A stretch of DNA of 7,826 nucleotides from the NCBI GenBank assembly GCA_023451115.1, contig JAEXFV010000103.1, positions 1 through 7,826 on the forward strand, given 5' to 3'. The notes under the pieces were generated by a model. That model saw only the letters and a program-made list of their open reading frames with translations, ran no database searches and was not told where the DNA came from. Shown piece after piece: positions 1 to 6,295 of this stretch (position 1 is the first letter of the stretch; each line of letters begins with the position of its first letter). The position numbers were made by a program, and so were the translations under genes. The DNA comes from Bacillota bacterium. GTDB taxonomy: Bacteria; Bacillota; Clostridia; Christensenellales; CAG-138.

Positions 1-78
1 ACCCTGGATATGGAGGGACATCAGTTGTACATTGCCAAAACGGGGTACACAGGGGAACCTCTTGGGTATGAAGTTTAA
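1..78 (+). pseudogene. gcvT: GcvT aminomethyltransferase, internal fragment ending at a premature TAA
   Basis: Frame 1 from base 1 reads through the GcvT family signature KTGYTGE and then GYEV before a TAA at 76-78. In intact GcvT proteins this signature lies in the middle of the folate-binding barrel and is followed without a break by the helix leading to GLGARDTLRLEA. Here that continuation is present in the same frame immediately after the stop (HAAWLWNRLIELGAKPAGLGARD), with no residues gained or lost by comparison with the usual spacing. The lesion is therefore a single nonsense codon, not a frameshift or deletion. The beginning of the gene, including the N-terminal catalytic region, lies outside the window. 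The fragment and the ORF at 115-2118 are best read as one original gene. It could be a genuine mutation, a strain variant or a sequencing/assembly error. Confidence 0.75.
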
Positions 79-114
79 ACAAAAAGCTATCATGCGGCCT
101 GGCTGTGGAACCGG

Positions 115-2118
115 TTGATTGAGCTGGGCGCGAAGCCGGCGGGCCTGGGCGCCCGGGACACGCTCCGTTTGGAAGCGGCGATGCCTCTGTATGGCCATGA
201 AATGGGCGCAGCCCCCGATGGCAACGCCATTCCCATATTTGCAGTGCCTTTGGCCAAGTTCGCGGTGAGCTTTTCCGATCAGAAGGGCGATTATATTGGC
301 AGAAAAGCCCTGGAGCGCCAGTGCGCCGCCTACCGGCGCATTATGAATCGCGATTTTAGCGATATGGAGGATTTACCCAAGCGCATCCAGCCCATCGTGC
401 TCCTGGATCGTGGCGTTATGCGCGCAGGCATGCCCGTCTATCGAGGCAATGAGCAGATTGGATGGGTAACCAGTGGTACCATGGTTCCGTACTACCGGGC
501 GGAAGGGGAAGGCCTGCAGACCACCATCCTGGATGAAACCGCAAAACGGGCAATCGGCTTATGCTATATCTCCAGCGATGTGCTGGAGGATGACGCGGTG
601 GAGGTGGACATCCGGGGCAAACGCCTGAAGGCTGCAATCGTGCCTTACCATATGCGGGTGGATGCACCTCCCTTTGCCCGCCCCATCCTGTATCGCCCGG
701 AAGAGAAAACGGAAGCTTCCCTGCCCCAGGACCGTGCAGCAAAGGCGTTGGAATTGCTGCTTCGTGCGGGTGAAAATCATGAGTGGCGCCAGAAGCAATG
801 CATTAATTTGATTCCTTCGGAAAATACACCCAGCCGGGCTGTGCAGCTGTTATGCGGCAGCGACCCGTCCTTCCGTTACGCTGAGCACAAAAAGATTAAG
901 TCCTTCTACGATAAAGATATCTTCTACTACCAGGGAACCAAGTTCATTGATGAAGTGGAACAGCTGCTGGTGGAACAAATGCGGCAATATCTGGGCTGCT
1001 CCGAGGTGGAAACGCGGGTCATCAGCGGCCAGATGTCCAATATGGCGGTGTTTTCCGCACTGATGGATTGGAAGAACCGGCTGGATCGCAAGCATACGCC
1101 GCAGCGCCTGGGGTATGTGCTCAATAATCATATCATCAAAGGCGGTCATCTTTCTGCTCAGCCGATGGGCGCGCTGCATGACTATATTGCCATTGATCCG
1201 GTTACGGAACGTTCCGCTGTGGTAAATTTCCCTGTCTGCAAGGACAATATCTATAAAATCGACGTGGAGGAAACCAAAAAGGTTATCGAGCAGTATCGCC
1301 CTGAGTTTATCATTTTCGGCAAGAGCATGGTACTGCATAAGGAGCCAGTAGCCGCTATCCGTCACTTTGTAGACGAGCAGCAGATCCCCACCACCATTAT
1401 GTATGACATGGCGCATGTTATGGGGTTAGTAGGCGAGCACTTCCAACAGCCGTTCCAGGAGGGGGCGGAAATCGTTACCGGTTCTACCCACAAAACATTC
1501 TTTGGCCCGCAGCGTGGCGTCATTGGAATGAACTACCAAAAGGACGAACTCAAGTACGGCCTGTGGCAGGCAGTTGAGACCAGGGCGTTCCCCGGCAGTG
1601 TATCCAACCACCATCTGGGTACCCAGCTGGGGCTGCTGATGGCTGCGTATGAGATGAACCACTTTAAAGATGCCTACCAAAAGGCTGTTATTGAAAACGC
1701 GAAGTACTTTGCCAAGTGCCTGCAATCCCAGGGGTTACAGGTGGCGGGCGATCCGGCCAATGACTATACCGAAACCCACCAGGTGATCGTTTGCGTGGGC
1801 TATGGAAGCGGGCCGGAAATTGCAGAGCGCCTGGAACAGAACAATATTATCGTAAACTACCAGGCTACCCCGGAGGAGGAAGGGTTTACCGCCTCGGGCG
1901 CTCTGCGAATGGGCGTGAGCGAGATGACACGGTTTGGTTTTGGCAAGGCGGAGTTTGAAAAGCTTGCTGGCCTGATGGCGGATTGTATCCTGCGCCATCG
2001 GGATGTGTCCGGTGAGGTAGCAAAACTGCGTGGGGATTATACCCAGATGCGGTATTGTTTTGACGGCGCCCAGTTCCAGGAAGCGCTTGAACTGGTTTCC
2101 AATAAAGTAAGCTTGTAA
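115..2118 (+). CDS. GcvT C-terminal part fused to serine hydroxymethyltransferase
   Basis: This is the open part of a two-domain protein. Residues 1-185 (counted from the TTG at 115) are the GcvT C-terminal half: GLGARDTLRLEA at 10-21, LYGHE at 25-29, a VTSGT motif at 118-122 and IRGKRLKA at 166-173. A linker of about 20-30 residues leads to a full SHMT domain, roughly 206-640. It has NLIPSEN (231-237), YAE (255-257), YY (271-272), SGQMSN (304-309), GGHL (343-346), DMAH (431-434), the PLP lysine K460 in GSTHKTF, and R598 in the position that binds the amino-acid carboxylate. GcvT makes 5,10-methylene-THF, and SHMT joins it to glycine to form serine, so the fusion links consecutive steps. The TTG at 115 has no ribosome binding site and is only the first possible start after the TAA at 76-78. 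The first in-frame ATG is 181, preceded by GGAAG. The true start probably lies upstream of the window. The domain calls are strong. Whether full-length protein is made is uncertain, and the SHMT half is divergent enough that a related aldolase or transaldolase activity cannot be excluded. Confidence 0.85.
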   Translation: MIELGAKPAGLGARDTLRLEAAMPLYGHEMGAAPDGNAIPIFAVPLAKFAVSFSDQKGDYIGRKALERQCAAYRRIMNRDFSDMEDLPKRIQPIVLLDRGVMRAGMPVYRGNEQIGWVTSGTMVPYYRAEGEGLQTTILDETAKRAIGLCYISSDVLEDDAVEVDIRGKRLKAAIVPYHMRVDAPPFARPILYRPEEKTEASLPQDRAAKALELLLRAGENHEWRQKQCINLIPSENTPSRAVQLLCGSDPSFRYAEHKKIKSFYDKDIFYYQGTKFIDEVEQLLVEQMRQYLGCSEVETRVISGQMSNMAVFSALMDWKNRLDRKHTPQRLGYVLNNHIIKGGHLSAQPMGALHDYIAIDPVTERSAVVNFPVCKDNIYKIDVEETKKVIEQYRPEFIIFGKSMVLHKEPVAAIRHFVDEQQIPTTIMYDMAHVMGLVGEHFQQPFQEGAEIVTGSTHKTFFGPQRGVIGMNYQKDELKYGLWQAVETRAFPGSVSNHHLGTQLGLLMAAYEMNHFKDAYQKAVIENAKYFAKCLQSQGLQVAGDPANDYTETHQVIVCVGYGSGPEIAERLEQNNIIVNYQATPEEEGFTASGALRMGVSEMTRFGFGKAEFEKLAGLMADCILRHRDVSGEVAKLRGDYTQMRYCFDGAQFQEALELVSNKVSL

Positions 2119-2135
2119 CGTCCCTGTTTGCTTTG

Positions 2136-2164
2136 CACCGTCCCCGGCAAAGCCGGGGACGGTG
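2136..2164. repeat. Perfect 13-bp inverted repeat (hairpin) between the gcvT-glyA fusion and gcvH
   Basis: The left arm CACCGTCCCCGGC (2136-2148) and right arm GCCGGGGACGGTG (2152-2164) are exact reverse complements around an AAA loop. A 7-bp direct repeat, GTCCCTG, flanks the hairpin at 2120-2126 and 2164-2170. No T-run follows, so it does not look like an intrinsic terminator. From general knowledge, GC-rich CCGTCCCC/GGGGACGG hairpins recur as dispersed, REP-like intergenic elements in many Clostridia and related bacteria, and this looks like one. In the transcript it could protect or define an RNA end between the two genes; that role is inference. Confidence 0.7.
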
Positions 2165-2183
2165 TCCCTGAAAATGATTATAT

Positions 2184-2188
2184 GGAGG
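2184..2188 (+). promoter_or_regulatory. Ribosome binding site of gcvH (GGAGG)
   Basis: GGAGG lies 4 bases before the ATG at 2193 and 7 bases before the ATG at 2196. The 7-base spacing is the usual one, which favours the second ATG and a protein starting MKYPEQL. Confidence 0.7.
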
Positions 2189-2192
2189 TATC

Positions 2193-2573
2193 ATGATGAA
2201 GTATCCTGAACAACTGCAGTATTCCAAATCCCATGAATGGATCCAAATGGATGGCGATACGGCCATAATTGGCATTTCTGATTTCGCACAAAACGCTCTG
2301 GGCGATATTGTATTTATCAATTTGCCCCAGGTAGGAGACGAGACGGTTGCAGGGGAAGCATTTGGCGATGTGGAATCCGTCAAAGCCGTATCCGATTTGA
2401 TCAGCCCTCTATCCGGTACGGTTTGCGCTGTCAACGAGGCGCTATTGGACGCTCCCGAAACTTTGAACAGCGACCCTTACGGCGCTTGGATCATCAAAGT
2501 GGATGGAATTAGCGGCCAGGAAGAACTGCTGGATGCCGCAGCTTATGAGGCGCATTGCCAAGAGGAGGGCTGA
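2193..2573 (+). CDS. gcvH: Glycine cleavage system H-protein
   Basis: H-protein is the lipoyl carrier of the glycine cleavage complex and shuttles the aminomethyl group from P-protein to T-protein and then to L-protein. The 126-residue length is normal for the family. The start (KYPEQLQYSKSHEW) is typical. The lipoyl attachment motif ESVKAVSD is intact with the modified lysine at residue 64 (63 if translation starts at the second ATG, 2196). The family pattern ALGDIVFINLPQVGD lies ahead of it and LNSDPYGAWI follows. Two adjacent ATGs are possible starts; ribosome binding site spacing favours 2196. The gene is 74 bases downstream of the GcvT-SHMT ORF, the largest gap in the window, and ends 1 base before gcvPA, so the two are probably translationally coupled. 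Lipoylation is likely provided by the ligase encoded at 5288-6268. Confidence 0.97.
   Translation: MMKYPEQLQYSKSHEWIQMDGDTAIIGISDFAQNALGDIVFINLPQVGDETVAGEAFGDVESVKAVSDLISPLSGTVCAVNEALLDAPETLNSDPYGAWIIKVDGISGQEELLDAAAYEAHCQEEG
2563..2568 (+). promoter_or_regulatory. Ribosome binding site of gcvPA (AGGAGG)
   Basis: AGGAGG lies inside the last codons of gcvH, 6 bases before the ATG at 2575. It fixes that start, although the frame is open further upstream to an ATG at 2503 inside gcvH. Confidence 0.85.
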
Positions 2574-2574
2574 T

Positions 2575-3891
2575 ATGGGAAGCTATATTCCCTCCACGCC
2601 GGAGGAGCGGCAACAAATGCTCCATGCCATCGGGCTGGAGGATTATCGCGAGCTATATCGCGACGTGCCCTCAAGCGTGTACTTAAACCGCCCGCTGGAT
2701 ATTCCTGCAGGAATGAGCGAGCTGCAAGTCAGCCGCGCCATGTCCGCAATGGCGGAGAAGAACAGCGTGTTCTCTGCAATCCTGCGGGGTGCTGGCGCCT
2801 ATGACCACTACATTCCCAGCATTGTTAAATATATCCCTGCCAAAGAGGAGTTTCTTACCGCCTATACCCCTTATCAGGCGGAAATTAGCCAGGGTGTGCT
2901 CCAATCCATCTTCGAATATCAAACCATGATCTGCGAGCTCACCGGGATGGACGTGTCCAACGCTTCCGTGTATGATGGCGCCACTGCCGCTGCGGAAGCC
3001 ACCGCCATGTGCCGGGACCGTAAGCGCCGGATTACCTTGGTATCTGCGGCTGCGCATCCGGACACCATCAATACCATCCGCACCTATTGCTATGGAACAA
3101 ACGATGAGATGCTGCTGGTTCCTGCAAGAGATGGAAAGACCGACTTGGATGCGCTGCGCAGCATGCTTACGGAGGAAGTCGCCTGCCTCTATATCCAGCA
3201 GCCTAACTTCTATGGCCAGTTTGAGGATGCTGAGGCGCTTGGCGCAGCTGCCCACCAAGCGGGGGCCATGTATGTTATGGGCTGCAACCCCATTTCCCTA
3301 GCGATTGTGAAAACGCCACGGGAGTGCGGCGCGGATGTGGCTGTTGGGGAAGGCCAGCCCTTGGGCATGCCGCTGAGTTACGGCGGGCCTTACCTGGGAT
3401 ATATGGCGACCACAGCAAAGCACATGCGCAAACTGCCGGGCCGTATCGTGGGAGAAACGGTGGATGGGCAAGGCCAGCGGGCTTATGTGTTGTCCCTGCA
3501 GGCGCGGGAGCAGCATATCCGCCGGGAAAAGGCCAGCAGCAACATCTGCTCCAACCAGGCGCTTTGCGCCTTAACTGCCAGTGTGTATCTCTGTGCAATG
3601 GGGCCTGAAGGGATGGCGGAGGCAGCGCGCCAGTCCATGGCCAAAGCCCATTATCTGGCCAAAGGCTTGTGTGAAATCCCCGGCGTATCCCTGAAATATA
3701 CAGGAGCGTTTTTCCATGAATTTTTAACCCAAATGCCCCGCATCCCCCAAGTCATGGAAGCATTGGAAAGGCAAGGGATCCTGGGCGGCTTGCCGATTGA
3801 CGGGGGTGTATTATGGTGCGCTACCGAGAAGGTAAGCAAAGATGTCTTGGATCAAACTATTGGGATTGTAAAGGAGGTGCTGGCAAAATGA
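2575..3891 (+). CDS. gcvPA: Glycine dehydrogenase (decarboxylating) subunit 1 (P-protein, N-terminal half)
   Basis: Subunit 1 of the split P-protein, which with GcvPB forms the PLP-dependent glycine decarboxylase. The 438 residues match the usual length of about 440-450. Family signatures run in order: YIPSTPEER at 4-12, GAGAYDHYIPSIV at 72-84, YTPYQAEISQG at 97-107, FEYQTMICELTGMDV at 113-127, and NASVYDGATA at 129-138. Near the C-terminal third is REQHIRREKASSNIC at 311-325. This subunit has the transferase fold but does not carry the PLP lysine, which is in GcvPB. The start at 2575 was chosen because of the strong AGGAGG site and because it gives the family N-terminus MGSYIP. Its TGA overlaps the gcvPB ATG as ATGA. 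No defect is seen. Confidence 0.97.
   Translation: MGSYIPSTPEERQQMLHAIGLEDYRELYRDVPSSVYLNRPLDIPAGMSELQVSRAMSAMAEKNSVFSAILRGAGAYDHYIPSIVKYIPAKEEFLTAYTPYQAEISQGVLQSIFEYQTMICELTGMDVSNASVYDGATAAAEATAMCRDRKRRITLVSAAAHPDTINTIRTYCYGTNDEMLLVPARDGKTDLDALRSMLTEEVACLYIQQPNFYGQFEDAEALGAAAHQAGAMYVMGCNPISLAIVKTPRECGADVAVGEGQPLGMPLSYGGPYLGYMATTAKHMRKLPGRIVGETVDGQGQRAYVLSLQAREQHIRREKASSNICSNQALCALTASVYLCAMGPEGMAEAARQSMAKAHYLAKGLCEIPGVSLKYTGAFFHEFLTQMPRIPQVMEALERQGILGGLPIDGGVLWCATEKVSKDVLDQTIGIVKEVLAK
3871..3877 (+). promoter_or_regulatory. Ribosome binding site of gcvPB (AAGGAGG)
   Basis: AAGGAGG lies within the end of gcvPA, 10 bases before the ATG at 3888. The spacing is slightly long, but the ATGA stop-start overlap would support coupled translation. 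It fixes the start at 3888 rather than the in-frame ATG at 3813. Confidence 0.8.
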
Positions 3892-5291
3892 AACTGATTT
3901 TTGAAAAAAGCGTTTCCGGAAGGCGTTGCAGCATTTTGCCCGCCTGCGATGTGGAGCCCGTCGCGCTGCCTTCCGATTTGCTCCGGGAAACGGCGCCTGC
4001 CCTTCCGGAGATCAGCGAAACGGATTTATCCCGCCATTACACCCAGCTCTGCCAGCATGTGCATGGTGTAAATTGCGGATTTTATCCTTTGGGTTCTTGC
4101 ACCATGAAATATAATCCCCGTATCGATGAGGAGATGGCCGCATTGCCTGGTTTTACCGGCGTTCATCCTTTAGCGCCTGCCCATACGGTGGCTGGGTGCC
4201 GTGAGGCGCTGGAAACCGCCAAAGCATATCTGTGCGAAATATCCGGCATGGCGGATATGACCTTCCAGCCCGCCGCAGGCGCCCATGGCGAATTCACCGG
4301 CGTGCTGCTGATCAAGCAGTATCATCAGGCGAGGGGCGACAGCAAGCGCAATAAGATTATCGTGCCCGACTCTGCCCATGGCACAAACCCCGCCACTGCA
4401 GCCATGTGCGGCTTTCAGGTGGTGAATATCCCCTCGGCGCCCAACGGCTGTGTTGACCTGGATGCTTTGCAGGCTGTGCTGGGAGATGACACCGCGGGCC
4501 TGATGCTGACCAATCCCAACACTGTGGGCATTTTTGACGAAAATATTTTGGAGATCACCCGACTGGTTCATGAAGCTGGCGGTCTGTGCTATTATGATGG
4601 CGCTAACCTGAATGCGATTATGGGTATTGTCCGTCCCGGGGATATGGGATTTGATTGCATCCATATGAATCTGCACAAAACCTTTGCTACCCCTCACGGT
4701 GGCGGAGGCCCTGGCGCGGGCGCTGTGGGCTGCAAAGAATGCTTGGTTCCTTATCTGCCCCATTCGGCGTTGCAGGAGGAGCCCGGCCATTTCCAGGTTA
4801 GAAGCTTTACGGGGAATTTCTTAGTGGTTGTAAAAGCGCTGGCCTATTTGATGACATTGGGGCAAGAAGGCATCCCGGAGGCTGCGCAAAACGCCGTGCT
4901 CAACGCAAATTACCTGATGCATCAAATGAAAGGCAGCTTTGCGCCTGCGTTTGACCGGATTTGTATGCATGAGTTTGTGTTGGACTTATCGGAGTTTAAA
5001 AAAGAAACCGGTGTGTCCGCATTGGATGTGGCAAAATCCCTGATTGATTATGGGATGCATCCGCCTACCATGTATTTCCCCCTGATCGTGCATGAGGCGC
5101 TGATGCTGGAACCTACGGAAACCGAGAGCAGGGAAACGCTGGATTGGGCGGCGCAAGTGTTCGAAACGTTATTCCAGTTGGGCTATGACGACCCTGAGCG
5201 GATGCACAATGCGCCACACAATGCCCAGATTGGCCGCCCTGACGAAGTGCAGGCCGCACGTCATCCGGTTGTACGGTTTCAAGGCGTATGA
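3888..5291 (+). CDS. gcvPB: Glycine dehydrogenase (decarboxylating) subunit 2 (P-protein, PLP-binding half)
   Basis: Catalytic subunit of the split P-protein. It binds PLP, decarboxylates glycine and passes the aminomethyl group to lipoyl-H. The 467 residues fall in the usual range. The N-terminus KLIFEKSVSGRR is typical. Further signatures are GFYPLGSCTMKYNPRID at 64-80, FQPAAGAHGEFTG at 126-138, PDSAHGTNPATAAMCGF at 160-176 and LTNPNTVGIFD at 207-217. The PLP lysine is K264 in NLHKTFATPHGGGGPG. The C-terminal part keeps MHPPTMYFPL and EPTETES. The gene starts inside the gcvPA stop codon and its own TGA overlaps the ATG of the next gene, so all three are coupled. No missing key residue is seen. 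Confidence 0.97.
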   Translation: MKLIFEKSVSGRRCSILPACDVEPVALPSDLLRETAPALPEISETDLSRHYTQLCQHVHGVNCGFYPLGSCTMKYNPRIDEEMAALPGFTGVHPLAPAHTVAGCREALETAKAYLCEISGMADMTFQPAAGAHGEFTGVLLIKQYHQARGDSKRNKIIVPDSAHGTNPATAAMCGFQVVNIPSAPNGCVDLDALQAVLGDDTAGLMLTNPNTVGIFDENILEITRLVHEAGGLCYYDGANLNAIMGIVRPGDMGFDCIHMNLHKTFATPHGGGGPGAGAVGCKECLVPYLPHSALQEEPGHFQVRSFTGNFLVVVKALAYLMTLGQEGIPEAAQNAVLNANYLMHQMKGSFAPAFDRICMHEFVLDLSEFKKETGVSALDVAKSLIDYGMHPPTMYFPLIVHEALMLEPTETESRETLDWAAQVFETLFQLGYDDPERMHNAPHNAQIGRPDEVQAARHPVVRFQGV

Positions 5292-6268
5292 TCAAAACAT
5301 TAAAGCTTTATCAAGGTGAAAACTTTGATCCCTATTGGAATTTGGCAGTGGAGCAGCACCTGTTGGAAACGGTAGAGCCGGGCTGTTGCATCCTGTATCT
5401 ATGGCAAAATCAAAATACGGTAGTCATTGGCCGCAATCAGAATGCCTGGAAAGAATGCAGAACCTCTTTGCTGGAGGCGGAAGGAGGGCGCTTGGCCCGC
5501 CGCCTCTCCGGCGGAGGCGCAGTATTTCATGATTTGGGAAATCTGAACTTTACGTTCCTGGTGCAAGCTGCCGACTACGATTTGGAGCGCCAGCTATCCG
5601 TGATCCTGCATGCCTGCCGTAGCCTGGGCATCCAGGCGGAACGCTCAGGGCGCAACGATGTGCTGGCGGAAGGGAAAAAATTTTCCGGCAATGCTTTTTA
5701 CAAAAATGGCCGGAACGCCTACCATCACGGCACGCTGCTGGTTGATGTGGATATGGCGCGTTTGGGCCGTTACCTCAACCCATCCAAAGCGAAACTGGAT
5801 GCCAAAGGGGTACAATCCGTCCGCTCCCGTGTGATCAATCTTTGCGAATTGGTTCCCAAGCTAACCATATCCCTGCTTGGAGAGCGTTTGTCTGCAGCTT
5901 TTAAAGAGGTATATAGATTACCCCTTCAACAAATTACAACGGATGATTTGGATGGCCAGGCAATCCAGGCATTCTACCAGCGTAACCAGTCTTGGGAGTG
6001 GAATTATGGGTACCGGCTGCCACTGAATTTTACCTGCGAAGGGCAATTTGGCTGGGGCGGAATCCAGTTGGAGCTGCAAGTGGAAAGCGGTGTTGTGAAA
6101 CAGGTAAAGGCATACTCCGATTCTATGGACTGGGAGATGATTCCCAAGCTGGAAAAAGCGATTACCGGCTGCCGCTTTACACTGGAAGACCTGAAAAAAC
6201 GCGTAATGGGGTGCCAACCCGATATTGGCCGCGATATCTGTGAAATGCTGGCACAACAGGATATCTGA
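5288..6268 (+). CDS. lplA: Lipoate-protein ligase A family
   Basis: Members of this family activate lipoate with ATP and attach it to a lysine of lipoyl-domain proteins in the cytoplasm. The obvious target here is the H-protein encoded at 2193-2573. The 326-residue length fits a two-part ligase: catalytic domain plus C-terminal accessory domain (about 245-326). The lipoate/ATP loop RRLSGGGAVFHDLGNLNFTF is at 71-90. GRNDVLAEGKKFSGNAF at 121-137 carries the expected catalytic lysine K131, and KLDAKGVQSVRSRVINL follows from 169. Translation starts at an ATGA overlap with gcvPB and has only a weak AAGG 3 bases upstream, so it probably depends on coupling. With an accessory domain present, ATP-dependent lipoate scavenging is more likely than octanoyl transfer. 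The exact acyl donor cannot be read from sequence. Confidence 0.93.
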   Translation: MIKTLKLYQGENFDPYWNLAVEQHLLETVEPGCCILYLWQNQNTVVIGRNQNAWKECRTSLLEAEGGRLARRLSGGGAVFHDLGNLNFTFLVQAADYDLERQLSVILHACRSLGIQAERSGRNDVLAEGKKFSGNAFYKNGRNAYHHGTLLVDVDMARLGRYLNPSKAKLDAKGVQSVRSRVINLCELVPKLTISLLGERLSAAFKEVYRLPLQQITTDDLDGQAIQAFYQRNQSWEWNYGYRLPLNFTCEGQFGWGGIQLELQVESGVVKQVKAYSDSMDWEMIPKLEKAITGCRFTLEDLKKRVMGCQPDIGRDICEMLAQQDI

Positions 6269-6283
6269 ATACTACTGTTGGGT

Positions 6284-6289
6284 AGGAGA
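6284..6289 (+). promoter_or_regulatory. Ribosome binding site of lpdA (AGGAGA)
   Basis: AGGAGA lies 6 bases before the ATG at 6296 and decides that start over the in-frame TTG at 6278, which precedes the site itself. Confidence 0.8.
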
Positions 6290-6295
6290 AATGCA

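Noticed and set aside
76..78. TAA as a recoded sense codon in a variant genetic code.
   Set aside because: The fusion gene (2116-2118) and lpdA (7682-7684) end in TAA at the expected family lengths, and other genes end in TGA, so the standard code fits.
73..80. GTTTAAAC, an 8-base palindrome spanning the premature TAA, which could suggest an engineered or recombination junction.
   Set aside because: The protein alignment is continuous on both sides with no gain or loss of residues, so no junction is needed. A single base change gives the same sequence by chance.
850..1416. Long open frame on the minus strand opposite the SHMT domain (188 codons).
   Set aside because: It lies fully antisense to a conserved coding domain, has no recognisable product, and is of the kind expected from codon bias on the opposite strand.
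2136..2164. Hairpin as an intrinsic transcription terminator.
   Set aside because: The stem is GC-rich and perfect, but the bases after it (TCCCTGAAAATGATT) contain no T-run, and the operon clearly continues.
2165..2192. Possible promoter just before gcvH (TATAT-like bases after the hairpin).
   Set aside because: No -35-like hexamer lies at a 16-18 base distance; the only TTGCAC is inside the hairpin edge and much too far away.
4170..4790. Long open frame on the minus strand opposite gcvPB (206 codons); a similar one lies at 2683-3258 opposite gcvPA.
   Set aside because: Both are shadows of well conserved P-protein genes, with low-information composition and no family resemblance.
5501..5519. 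Inverted repeat CGCCTC/GAGGCG within lplA.
   Set aside because: It encodes the conserved RRLSGGGA loop; the GC-rich glycine, arginine and serine codons explain the symmetry.
6278..6295. TTG at 6278 as an alternative start of lpdA.
   Set aside because: The AGGAGA site lies downstream of it and 6 bases before the ATG at 6296, and the family N-terminus begins at that ATG.
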